The position numbers and the translations under genes are program-made. This document shows positions 50,369 through 58,916 of a stretch of DNA of 64,000 nucleotides, piece after piece. The stretch is from positions 1 through 64,000 of the forward strand of contig DATKZT010000016.1 of the NCBI GenBank assembly GCA_035527845.1, in the 5' to 3' direction. The notes under the pieces were generated by a model, which searched no databases, had not been told where the DNA came from, and was given only the letters and a program-made list of their open reading frames with translations. Source of the stretch: JAUWKC01 sp035527845 (lineage in GTDB: Bacteria > Planctomycetota > Phycisphaerae > Sedimentisphaerales > Anaerobacaceae). Each line of letters opens with the position of its first letter. The first letter of the stretch is position 1.

Positions 50369-52978
50369 ATGACCCGACGCACAATCCATATTGCCGTTAT
50401 CTGTTCGCTAACATCGACCGCATTAGCCGCTCAGATGCCGAAAGAAAATTCTTACACCAACTCAATCGGCATGAGATTACTGCGGATAGAAGCCGGCAAA
50501 TTCGAGATGGGCTTTGGCGACAAACGTCTGCCTGATGAGCTGGTGACAAAGAAAAGCCATTTCGCAGCTGGCGACTTCGACGAGCAGCCGACGCACCCCG
50601 TCCGCATCACAAAGCCCTTCTATATGGCAGAGTGTGAAGTCACCAACGCTCAGTACGAGCAATTCGACCCCTCTCACAAAAAACAGCGCGGCCGAAGCGG
50701 CTACTCGAAGGCCGACGACGAGGCGGTCGTCTTCGTCAACTGGCACGACGCGGCGGCCTTCTGCAAATGGCTCTCGGAAAAAGAAGGCCTGCCCTATCGC
50801 CTGCCCACCGAAGCCGAGTGGGAATACGCCTGCCGCGCCGGAACAACCACCCCCTTCTGCACCGGCAATACACTTCCCGAACTATTCTCCAAGGAGGAAG
50901 GTGACCCGCTCACCGTGGCCAACACCCCGGCCAACCCATGGGGACTGTACGACATGCACGGCAACGTCGAAGAGTGGTGCTACGATTGGTATGGACCCTA
51001 CGAACCCCAACCGCAGACCGACCCCGTCGGCAGAACAGACGGCGACTTCAAAGTCACCCGAGGCGGAAGCCATTCCACCGAACCTTACTACCTGCGCTCC
51101 TCCAACCGCCTCGGCTGTCATCCCGATGACAAACAATACATGATAGGCTTTCGCGTCGTGCTCGGCGAAATGCCCGCCACCGAACCGCTGCCCGTACCGC
51201 CGCCCCAGCGCTGCCGGCGCGATGTCCGCCAAAACATACCCCCCGATGTCACCAAGGGCCCCGACCCCGACAGACCTTACTTCGAAGGCCCGCGCCCATA
51301 CGTAAGAATCCCCCAGGGCGCCCAGGGACCCTTGTTCAGTGAGCACAATCACTTCGGTGCCGTCACCGAATGTCCCAACGGCGACCTCCTGGCCGCATGG
51401 TTCACATGCGAAGAAGAAATGGGCCGCGAGCTCGGCGTCGCCGCCAGCCGCCTCCGCTACGGCCACGAAGAATGGGAACCCGCCTCGCCATTCTGGGATG
51501 CACCCGACCGAAACGACCACACGCACACCCTCTGGTACGACGGCAAAGGCAATATCTGGCACTTCAACGGACTTGCAATAAAATACAGACGCCTCGCACT
51601 GCTCCTGCGAAAATCAAGTGACAACGGCGCCACATGGTCCAAAGCCCGCATCATACTCGACCACAACGAAACCCACCCCAACAAGGTCCACGAGTCCGTC
51701 TTCCGCGCGCGGACAGGCGAGATTATCGTGCCCTTCGACGGGCCCGGCGGCTCCGTCCTCGCTATCAGCCACGACCAGGGCCAAACCTGGTTCGACCCGG
51801 GCGGCAGCATCCGCGGAACCCACGGCGGCGTCCTCCAGCTCGCCGACGGCCGCCTCATGGCCTTCGGCCGCCACGGCGCAATCGAAGGAAAAATGCCCAT
51901 GAGCATCTCCGCCGATATGGGCAGGACCTGGACCTACGCGCCCAGTCCCTTCCAGTCCATTCACACCGGCCGCCGCCTTGCACTGATGCGCCTAAAGCAA
52001 GGCCAGTTGTTCATCGCCGCCTTCTGCAATCAAATGATGATTACCGACGCCTCCGGCGCCCGACGCCCCATCACCGGTTTGTTTGCCGCGCTCTCAACCG
52101 ACGATGGAAAGACCTGGCCGTACCGCCGCCTTGTCGGCGACGACGGCCCACGCCGCGAAGTGGGAACCATGGACGGCGACCCCATCATAATGGACGCAAC
52201 CAATTCAGAGCCCGTCGGCTATCTCGCCGTCTGTCAGAGCGCCGACGGAGTAATAAACCTTCTCAGCAGTTATGAGCACTACGCCTTCAACACTAAGTGG
52301 CTCACTACCCCGCCGCCTGTTGCGCCGCCTCCGCCTCCGCCGCCAACCGCGCGTCGGTTACCGGTCAAACAAGACCTGCCCAACATCTACAAACCAAAGG
52401 GATTACCCAGCGAAGACGCCTGGCAATGGAGCTTCTCCGCCCGCAATTTCAAAGAATCCGATGTGGTCGCCATCTCCGCCGATGGCCTCCTGAAGATAAA
52501 CACAAACGACCAGCAGCAGTTCTGGCTCCGAACCGAAAAGAAACAGATATTCGGAGCCGTCAATCCGAAAAAGGGCTTCACGGCCGAAATCAAAACAAAG
52601 GTCCTCAAATCCTCGCCCAATCAGCGAGGCGTGGACTTCGAGCTCTACGACGGCGCCGGCAGCCGTTATGCCATCACCATCACCGACACAGCCGTCTACT
52701 GGTATCAGGGCACCATAATGAGTTCTGCCCTGCTGCCCTTCAGCCAGTACGTGCCGCTCGCCGAAGGCCTGAACAACACCGACAAAATGCACACCTATCG
52801 CATCGCCGTTCGTGAAGACCGCGTCGCTCAGGTCTATCGCGACGGCACGCTGCTCGGTGCAAAACCCGTCGAGTATAGAACCCCGCGCTCCCCGTACATC
52901 TATTTCGGCGCAGGCCCCGGCCTCGAAGCACTCGTCGAATACCTCTCCTACGACCTCGACGGTCCCAGCAGACCCTGA
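50369..52978 (+). CDS. Secreted SUMF1-like/sialidase-like fusion with LamG-like C-terminus
   Basis: The 869-residue product has a signal peptide cleaved near ALAAQ. The SUMF1-like domain (about 25-270; LPYRLPTEAEWEYACRAGTTT, NPWGLYDMHGNVEEWCYDWY, VTRGGSHSTEPYYLRSSN) lacks the FGE cysteine pair. The BNR propeller (about 300-640) has Asp boxes SSDNGATWS, SHDQGQTWF, SADMGRTWTY and STDDGKTWPY. A proline-rich linker (about 646-658) leads to a C-terminal jelly-roll domain of about 200 residues (WQWSFSARNFKES ... YRDGTLLGAKPVEYRTPRSPYIYFGAG) resembling concanavalin/LamG glycan-binding folds. ATG at 50369 follows GAAGGTGA; the frame is open to 50303. Confidence 0.83.
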   Translation: MTRRTIHIAVICSLTSTALAAQMPKENSYTNSIGMRLLRIEAGKFEMGFGDKRLPDELVTKKSHFAAGDFDEQPTHPVRITKPFYMAECEVTNAQYEQFDPSHKKQRGRSGYSKADDEAVVFVNWHDAAAFCKWLSEKEGLPYRLPTEAEWEYACRAGTTTPFCTGNTLPELFSKEEGDPLTVANTPANPWGLYDMHGNVEEWCYDWYGPYEPQPQTDPVGRTDGDFKVTRGGSHSTEPYYLRSSNRLGCHPDDKQYMIGFRVVLGEMPATEPLPVPPPQRCRRDVRQNIPPDVTKGPDPDRPYFEGPRPYVRIPQGAQGPLFSEHNHFGAVTECPNGDLLAAWFTCEEEMGRELGVAASRLRYGHEEWEPASPFWDAPDRNDHTHTLWYDGKGNIWHFNGLAIKYRRLALLLRKSSDNGATWSKARIILDHNETHPNKVHESVFRARTGEIIVPFDGPGGSVLAISHDQGQTWFDPGGSIRGTHGGVLQLADGRLMAFGRHGAIEGKMPMSISADMGRTWTYAPSPFQSIHTGRRLALMRLKQGQLFIAAFCNQMMITDASGARRPITGLFAALSTDDGKTWPYRRLVGDDGPRREVGTMDGDPIIMDATNSEPVGYLAVCQSADGVINLLSSYEHYAFNTKWLTTPPPVAPPPPPPPTARRLPVKQDLPNIYKPKGLPSEDAWQWSFSARNFKESDVVAISADGLLKINTNDQQQFWLRTEKKQIFGAVNPKKGFTAEIKTKVLKSSPNQRGVDFELYDGAGSRYAITITDTAVYWYQGTIMSSALLPFSQYVPLAEGLNNTDKMHTYRIAVREDRVAQVYRDGTLLGAKPVEYRTPRSPYIYFGAGPGLEALVEYLSYDLDGPSRP

Positions 52979-53292
52979 GTTAGCACCGTTTCTAAAAAGT
53001 TAGTATAACATTTTGTAGATTCTGTCATTCCGACCGAAGGCACGCATCTGGCGTGCCGAAGTGGAGGAATCTATTTGAATACTTTAGCCGAAGGCGAATC
53101 CAAAAGTTGAACTTATTTATTGGAACCGGCACTAATGCTCTGTCATGATTGAATCTGTAAGTTGTCATTGCCATGGTTGGGTGGCAGCCTCAAAGCTCAT
53201 CCCCATCCGGGTGGCAGCCTCAAAGCCGAAGGCTTTGGGGATGGTGAGTACCAAATCAAATTTGACAGAATACTAACGCTCAGATAAGATAG
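52979..53292. repeat. Repeat-bearing spacer between sialidase-like genes
   Basis: No gene is seen. A dispersed element begins GTCATTCCGACCGAAGG at 53024 and contains the perfect hairpin GGCACGC-N5-GCGTGCC (53039-53057), flanked by TAGATTC and GAATCTA arms. Its start closely matches a fuller copy at 61068. A second motif, GGGTGGCAGCCTCAAAGC, is directly repeated at 53179-53196 and 53209-53226, the latter followed by a GCCGAAGGC hairpin. These look like small non-coding interspersed repeats inserted between the paralogues. Confidence 0.6.
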
Positions 53293-55383
53293 ATGAAACT
53301 CATCATGAAGTTCGCCAAAACAATTGCTCTGATGACTATGTGGGCATCCGTTGCATTCGCCGCCCAAATGCCCGACGCCAACGAATACACAAACTTCATC
53401 GGAATGAAGGTTGTCCGCATCCCCCGGAAGGGGTTCTGCGGAGAGCCGGGGACATTCCGGATGGGCGTCGGCAATACGCCGCTGCCCCGCCAGCTTAATC
53501 ACCCCAAAGAAAGAAGCGGCAACAGAGAGATATACATCCCCACCGAAAACGGCGATTACGACGAGCGCCCCGCCCATCAGGTGACAATAAGCAAACCCTT
53601 CTTTATGGGTATCCACGAAGTCACCAACGAGCAATACGAGAAGTTCGACCCTCTGCATGTATATCTCCGCGGCAAGTTGGGCTTTTCCATCGATAACGAC
53701 GAAGCGGTCGTTTTCATAAGCTGGCACGAAGCAAAAGCCTTTTGCGACTGGCTGTCGCAGAAAGAGAACCTGCCCTATCGCCTGCCAACCGAGGCCGAGT
53801 GGGAATACGCCTGCCGCGCAGGAACCACAACACACTTTCACACCGGCGACACCCTCCCCGAGATTTATCTGAAGAATCCCGACAACAGCTGGTACCCCGA
53901 CCCCGACCGCGGTAGGGGCCGCGAAGAAGTCGTGCCGCTCCACGTCGGCAAAACGCCGCCCAACCCCTGGGGACTGTACGACATGCACGGAAATGTCGAG
54001 GAATGGTGCTCCGACTGGTACGGCCCGTATGAGGCCGAACATCAAACCGACCCCGCCGGCCGAATAGACGGTGACTTCAAAGTCACCCGCGGCGGCAGCC
54101 ACGCAACCTTCCCCTATTACCTGCGCTCGGCCAACCGCATGGGGACATTGCCGGACGACAAGAGCTGGCTGATCGGATTCCGCGTCGTGCTGGCTGAAAT
54201 GCCGCAAACCGCGCCGCTGCCGGTTGCGCCCCGACCTCTCAATCAGCAAAATGTCAGGCAGCTACTGCCACCCGCCCTATTCGCGGGGCCCGACCCAAAG
54301 GAGTCTTACTTCGAGGGACCAACCAACTATGTGAAGGTCCCCGAAAATTCCGCCGGCCCGCTTTTCTCAAGGCACAATCACGACTCAGCAATTGTCGAAT
54401 GTCCCAATGGCGACCTGCTCGCCGCTTGGTTCACCACGCATTCCGAAAGCGGCCGCGAGATGGCCCTCGCCGCCAGCCGACTCCCCTTCGGCGCAAAGCA
54501 ATGGCAGCCCGCCTCCCCGTTCTGGGACCCACCGGACAGAAACGACCCGGCCCACGCATTCTGGTACGACGGAAAGAACACCATCTACCACTTCTCAAGC
54601 ATCTCCGTCGCCGCCACATGGGGACCACTCGCAGTCACTATGCGAACATCCACCGATAGCGGCGCAACCTGGTCGAAGGCCCGCATAATCATTCCCGAAC
54701 ACGGCAGACGTCACCAGGTAGTCGAGTCGGTCTTTCGCACCGACAAAGGATATCTCGTCCTGCCCTGCGACGCGAGTCCGACCGGAGGAGGCGGCACGGC
54801 CCTGCACATCAGCCGGGACAGCGGCGCGACCTGGACCGACCCGGGCGGCACCATCGCAGGTATCCACGCGGCTGCGACACAACTTAGCGACGGCCGACTC
54901 CTCGCATTCGGACGAGGTGACACTATCGACGGCAAAATGCCAAAGAGTATCTCTGCCGATATGGGCAAAACCTGGACTTACGCCCCCAGCACCTTTCCAC
55001 CCATCGGCGGCGGCCAAAGGCTCGTCCTGCTCCGGCTAAAACAAGGCCCGTTGTTCCTCGCCTCCTTCGCCAATGAACCCATCACGATTACCAACGCCTC
55101 CGGCAAACAACGCCCCGTAACCGGCCTGTTCGCCGCAATCTCTCACGACGACGGAAAGACCTGGCCCCGAATCCGCCTCATAACCGACGACGGGCCCGAG
55201 CGACAAATGCAGACCACCAACGGAAAGCCGTTCGCAATGAGCATCAGCGGCGCTGAACCCAGAGGCTACCTCTCCGTCTGCCAGGGGGCCAACGGCCTAA
55301 TCCACCTGACCAGCAGTTGGAATCATTACGCCTTCAACCTCAATTGGCTGCAATCCCCACCTCCCAACAACTCGTTACCGTAG
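53293..55383 (+). CDS. Secreted SUMF1-like/sialidase-like fusion, two-domain form
   Basis: The 696-residue product has a signal peptide (IALMTMWASVAFAAQ), a SUMF1-like domain (about 30-310; LPYRLPTEAEWEYACRAGTTT, PNPWGLYDMHGNVEEWCSDWYG, VTRGGSHATFPYYLRSAN, again without FGE cysteines) and a BNR propeller (about 340-690) with Asp boxes STDSGATWSK, SRDSGATWTD, SADMGKTWTY and SHDDGKTWPR. It ends just after the propeller, lacking the third module of its two paralogues. It is closest to the middle gene. No strong ribosome site precedes ATG 53293; ATG 53305 is an alternative. Confidence 0.83.
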   Translation: MKLIMKFAKTIALMTMWASVAFAAQMPDANEYTNFIGMKVVRIPRKGFCGEPGTFRMGVGNTPLPRQLNHPKERSGNREIYIPTENGDYDERPAHQVTISKPFFMGIHEVTNEQYEKFDPLHVYLRGKLGFSIDNDEAVVFISWHEAKAFCDWLSQKENLPYRLPTEAEWEYACRAGTTTHFHTGDTLPEIYLKNPDNSWYPDPDRGRGREEVVPLHVGKTPPNPWGLYDMHGNVEEWCSDWYGPYEAEHQTDPAGRIDGDFKVTRGGSHATFPYYLRSANRMGTLPDDKSWLIGFRVVLAEMPQTAPLPVAPRPLNQQNVRQLLPPALFAGPDPKESYFEGPTNYVKVPENSAGPLFSRHNHDSAIVECPNGDLLAAWFTTHSESGREMALAASRLPFGAKQWQPASPFWDPPDRNDPAHAFWYDGKNTIYHFSSISVAATWGPLAVTMRTSTDSGATWSKARIIIPEHGRRHQVVESVFRTDKGYLVLPCDASPTGGGGTALHISRDSGATWTDPGGTIAGIHAAATQLSDGRLLAFGRGDTIDGKMPKSISADMGKTWTYAPSTFPPIGGGQRLVLLRLKQGPLFLASFANEPITITNASGKQRPVTGLFAAISHDDGKTWPRIRLITDDGPERQMQTTNGKPFAMSISGAEPRGYLSVCQGANGLIHLTSSWNHYAFNLNWLQSPPPNNSLP

Positions 55384-55829
55384 AGTGTGATATTGCGCAC
55401 CACAAAACATACGCCACTTTTGCTTCCTTGTCATTCCGCACCTAATGCGGAATCCACACTTGGACATTCGACATTCCTTGTCCGACGTTAGTTTGGCGGA
55501 TTCGATATTCATTCTCTGCTTGTATTAGCCGCCGGCACTTGTCCGCCGTAGGTGGACTGCCAGCGGTCCCCTTGCTTACTCCCCGCTTGTCCCCTTCGCC
55601 TTTCGGCCGATTTATCGATGCCGAAAATATTTAGGCCGCCGATTTGTTCGGCGGGTTCTATCATCCCGATCATAGGATGGGCTTCAGCCCGTGCGCTCAT
55701 CTTCACGTAGGGTGGACCTTCAGGTCCACACGAATCCTGATCTCCTGCTGCCCTGCCCCTCCACCTGATGCCCTGCCGTCCAGATACCTACACCCGTCTT
55801 TTGATTATTTGAGATTCTGTTCTCCTGTT
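55384..55829. repeat. Palindrome-rich intergenic region
   Basis: No gene is seen in this 446-base stretch. It is packed with short hairpins: ATTCCGCA-N5-TGCGGAAT (55433-55453), a degenerate copy of the TCCGCC palindrome (55542-55556), GGGCTTCAGCCC (55679-55690) and the perfect GTGGACCT-TC-AGGTCCAC (55712-55729). Such clusters are typical resting places of REP-like elements and mark the end of the sialidase-like cluster. Confidence 0.55.
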
Positions 55830-56924
55830 TTAGACGGCTTCGAAAGAAACTTTAAGTGTATACGCTGTTGGATTATGATAATCGGCACAATGGTAGCTAT
55901 CTCTGAGGAAAGCATCAATGTGAACTACCTCAATCTCACGGGCAACATTCATCAAAACTTCCCGGACCCTGCCCAGGCTAAGCAGATTCCAATGGTAGAG
56001 CCCGGTAGGCTTGATACTATGTTCAGTGATATCAGCCATGTTAAAAAAGCAAAGACAAGCTTGTTTGCGGGTGACCCTCGCAATTTCTGTCAGTGCAATG
56101 TCAATCATTTCAGCAGACAGATGTTCGAACAGGTCGTGCACAAAAAGAAAGTCATAAGAGTTGTCCTCGGCCGGAATATCTATGATGTTTCCGACCTTGA
56201 AATGAATGTTCGGAAATCGGCAATGTGCGTTGGCGATGTTCTTGTCACAAATATCAAATCCTGTATATTCCAAAAACCTCCCGACGCCATAAGAATGCAA
56301 ATAACGGTAGTCGTTCGCCGAGCCGCATGCAGGTTCCAGCACAGATATCCTCTTTGCCCGCCTTCGGTACACCACTCTACGCCAAATCTGCTCAAAAGTT
56401 GACAGGACGGAATCCGGCGGCCGCCCTTGCGCTCCCCAAAGAGGATTCATCAGGGCAGCGCTTATATAATCTGGAACCTCCTGCTCTTTGCCGGAAACCA
56501 GATCAAAGCAGCATTGAAGATAAGACGGAATCTTGACATCTGCACACGTCTGCCGGCCGTCAACCAGCGCATCCAAAAGAGATTCGCGTCTTACTTGCTT
56601 GCTCTTGATAGCCTTCAAAATAAAGTTCAGGCAGATACTGAAGCGGAACTCCTCACCTATGAGCCCCGCAAATTCATTGGGCCAGATCGCATTAATAAGG
56701 AATGATCTGCTTATAATGCTTTGCAGGTTGATTCGCGGATCTTCGACATCAGCTACAAGATAATTGTCCAGCCTTTCAGACTCATGCCGCATCCATGCCG
56801 CACGGAGGCGATTGGATTCAGTGACAAGAGCTTCTGGCTTCGGTTCAGCTCTTTGACTCGATTTTCTCCCCCAAAGCAGCCGCTCTCCACGCTCGGAGCA
56901 GGGTTGTGTTATATTCTCTGACAT
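55830..56924 (-). CDS. SAM-dependent methyltransferase with unknown N-terminal region
   Basis: The 364-residue product has a helical N-terminal half of about 190 residues that I do not recognise, and a class I methyltransferase half with RISVLEPACGSANDYRYL (motif I), YTGFDICDKNIANA, FLFVHDLFEHLSAEMIDIALTEIARVTR. The N-terminal half may bind a carrier or partner. The gene stands alone, is less GC-rich than its neighbours and is flanked by repeats, so recent acquisition is possible. Sugar or small-molecule methylation is the general expectation. Confidence 0.75.
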   Translation of the reverse strand: MSENITQPCSERGERLLWGRKSSQRAEPKPEALVTESNRLRAAWMRHESERLDNYLVADVEDPRINLQSIISRSFLINAIWPNEFAGLIGEEFRFSICLNFILKAIKSKQVRRESLLDALVDGRQTCADVKIPSYLQCCFDLVSGKEQEVPDYISAALMNPLWGAQGRPPDSVLSTFEQIWRRVVYRRRAKRISVLEPACGSANDYRYLHSYGVGRFLEYTGFDICDKNIANAHCRFPNIHFKVGNIIDIPAEDNSYDFLFVHDLFEHLSAEMIDIALTEIARVTRKQACLCFFNMADITEHSIKPTGLYHWNLLSLGRVREVLMNVAREIEVVHIDAFLRDSYHCADYHNPTAYTLKVSFEAV

Positions 56925-56951
56925 TTTTCAACTCGTCCTCAAGGCAGGACT

Positions 56952-56980
56952 ACACTAACTGTTTACACCGCTCTTGTCAA
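56952..56980 (-). promoter_or_regulatory. Putative promoter for the orphan methyltransferase
   Basis: On the minus strand a perfect TTGACA (plus 56975-56980) and a weak TAGTGT (plus 56952-56957) are 17 bases apart, 28 bases upstream of the ATG. Confidence 0.4.
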
Positions 56981-57291
56981 TCAGAGGAAGCTATTGGGAA
57001 AACCGCGCCGCAATGCACCGCACCGCTTCTCGCTGAAGCGCAGCGCAAGTCCGCCGAAGGCGGATTCGACATGCGCTCTCTCCATATACAAAGAATTCAG
57101 TCGAGCAGTTGGGAGAGGCTGTGCAGGGAGTGGAGGTATCAGGTTACCATAAGGAAGGAGGTTGTATAAGGGTTAAGCGAGAAAAGGCTGCAAGGATAAA
57201 CCCTATGTCCAGCCGGGCATTTTTTTCAAGGGTCTTGATAGGGGTATCCTGCCTTTTAGAAAAGAGTTACACAGTATCTGTATTATTCGGC
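56981..57291. other. Intergenic region with a dispersed palindrome
   Basis: No gene is seen. The region holds one copy of the TCCGCC palindrome, TCCGCCGAAGGCGGA, at 57050-57064, and an AAGGAGG at about 57155 that is not followed by a usable frame. Confidence 0.4.
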
Positions 57292-57453
57292 TTATCCAAC
57301 ATGATGATATAAGAGTTTAGGTTTTTGCTCCTTAGACATTTTATCCCGATGCACATGACAGTAAGCCTCATGGTTATAGATACTCAGGATATGCTCGCAG
57401 TGCGGAAACTTGCATTTCCTGCCCTCACCCGAAGTCTTCAGTTTTTTTGCCAT
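57292..57453 (-). CDS. Small zinc-finger-like protein
   Basis: The 53-residue product begins MAKKLKTSGEG and has a compact metal site: Cys14 and Cys19 in RKCKFPHCEHILSIYNHEAYC and Cys32 with His34/His36 in CHVHRD. This spacing suggests a single zinc ribbon, as in small DNA- or RNA-binding proteins. I place the start at the second ATG because AGGAG lies 5 bases before it. The frame stays open upstream into an HAF-repeat remnant, which is probably separate. Confidence 0.6.
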   Translation of the reverse strand: MAKKLKTSGEGRKCKFPHCEHILSIYNHEAYCHVHRDKMSKEQKPKLLYHHVG

Positions 57454-57555
57454 CATTACTCCTACACCGCTTTCTGTCCAAACCAGTGCTTCATTTCCAG
57501 TTCCGGAACTGCCGCTTCGGACTACAACCGATCCATCGGCGGATACACCATCTGC
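57454..57555 (-). pseudogene. HAF-repeat protein remnant
   Basis: In the same frame as the small zinc protein, about 34 codons read DGVSADGSVVVRSGSS followed by NEALVWTESG. This matches the repeat unit of the extracellular HAF family (GVSADGSVVVG...EAFRWT). Only about one unit survives and no signal peptide or further repeats precede it. I read it as the tail of a decayed or rearranged HAF-repeat gene whose end fused in frame upstream of the zinc-protein gene. Confidence 0.5.
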
Positions 57556-57790
57556 AAGACTCTTATGACCTGTGGATTGCAGGACGCCTGGCCCCAATGG
57601 GCAATAGCATACTACACTTCTTGTGGAACCTTTGTCAACTGAATTCCCGGTCCGATTTTTGGCCCTTCTGACTCTTGGGACCGCTGTTTTGAGTGTAAGA
57701 AGCCCTGATTTTTTCACAGAAAAGAGAGAGTCCGCTGAACGGCTGTTGAGCTTGCCTGTCCCTCAGCTACTCCCCTGCGCACGCGGAATC

Positions 57791-58429
57791 TCAATCCCAC
57801 CAGAAAAACAACTCCTTCTGACCCATATCCTTCATCCCCTCGAAGCCTTCTTTCTCTGCCTCAACACGACATATTTCAAAAAGCTTCTGGCGTTTCTCCT
57901 TATCCTCCGGAAGTACCACAATAACAGCGTCAGCATACGGGCCGCCTTCATCCTTGATCCTCCAATCCTCCTTTTGAATATTTGTCACATACACGGTTTC
58001 TGCCCCGGCCTCATACAATTGCTCCACAAATGCAACGGCTTTCTCCTTCGTCCCAAACCTGTTACTCGCCAACGGAGATACATTCTTGTTCGTTCTTAGC
58101 CACTGCCTTGCCTCATGGCGTTCCAAATCTCCTAAAATCGACGTTTCAGGCGTAAATCCGCGTCCAAGATACTCCAGAAACGGAAAGTTCAACAAAAATA
58201 AACCGCATGCAAAAATAAGTAACAATATAAGCATGTAATATTTGTTCTTCTTTATAGCTTGTTTCTGAGCAAGTAACGACTCGTCTCTTGCCTTCCTCCA
58301 CTCTTGCTCATGTTCTTTCTGAGCAATTACGGATTCATCTACCACCTTCTTCCATTCTTCGTGATGTTCACGCTGAGTATCCCGGATCTCATGTAACAGT
58401 CTCAGGATTTCCTCTTCCTTATCCATCAT
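57791..58429 (-). CDS. Coiled-coil membrane protein of unknown function
   Basis: The 212-residue product begins with about 60 charged residues of coiled coil (EEILRLLHEIRDTQREHHEEW, with heptad-like repeats DESVIAQKEHEQEWRKARDESLLAQKQ), then one membrane helix (YYMLILLLIFACGLFLLNF) and a soluble domain of about 115 residues containing TKEKAVAFVEQLYEAGAETVYV. GGGAG precedes the ATG at 58429; a second ATG follows at 58426. The C-terminal domain is not recognised. Confidence 0.65.
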   Translation of the reverse strand: MMDKEEEILRLLHEIRDTQREHHEEWKKVVDESVIAQKEHEQEWRKARDESLLAQKQAIKKNKYYMLILLLIFACGLFLLNFPFLEYLGRGFTPETSILGDLERHEARQWLRTNKNVSPLASNRFGTKEKAVAFVEQLYEAGAETVYVTNIQKEDWRIKDEGGPYADAVIVVLPEDKEKRQKLFEICRVEAEKEGFEGMKDMGQKELFFWWD

Positions 58430-58760
58430 TAAATCTCCCTGCAATAAAAGTCGCCACGCTGGCCACACCAATATCTATACGGAAAAGCCGAGATTTGCCG
58501 CCGCAGATAGCCCCCCATCATCCCTGTAACTGACTCAAAACTATTCTCTCCGTCTCCATTACCGATCCTCACTATCCCCCCACCAAGTTCTTATCCACTA
58601 CCACCATGAACTACCTCCCAGCGATCCAACTACCAAATCCTACCACATCCCACCCCCGAAATGCAAGCAAAAAATATCGCCTTTCCACTTATGTCCCGGC
58701 CAACTATAACCGTACAAACCCCGCCGGCGCCCCAGCAAACCAACCGACCCAAATTGCCGC
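58430..58760. other. G-poor, C-rich intergenic stretch
   Basis: No gene is seen. On the plus strand from about 58510 to 58660 the sequence has many C, A and T but very few G residues, a composition like Rho utilisation sites. It separates the minus-strand coiled-coil gene from the plus-strand isomerase promoter. Confidence 0.4.
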
Positions 58761-58789
58761 TTGACACCCCGCCCGTGGCGCATTAAATT
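58761..58789 (+). promoter_or_regulatory. Putative promoter of the isomerase-cupin pair
   Basis: A perfect TTGACA (58761-58766) and TAAATT (58784-58789) with a 17-base spacer lie 127 bases before the isomerase ATG. Confidence 0.55.
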
Positions 58790-58916
58790 GCGGACCAGTC
58801 AGATAATGAAAAACATGCAAGTGACCCCTTGCAGGAGAACACGCTTGCACAAATGAAACCTTTGTATTTGAGCTTTCCTCGTGGCCCACACACATGAACC
58901 TAAGGAGGTAATTGAA

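Noticed and set aside
47758..55383. Annotation of the SUMF1-like domains as active formylglycine-generating enzymes
   Set aside because: The two active-site cysteines expected in the RGGS..C....C.R region are missing in all three proteins.
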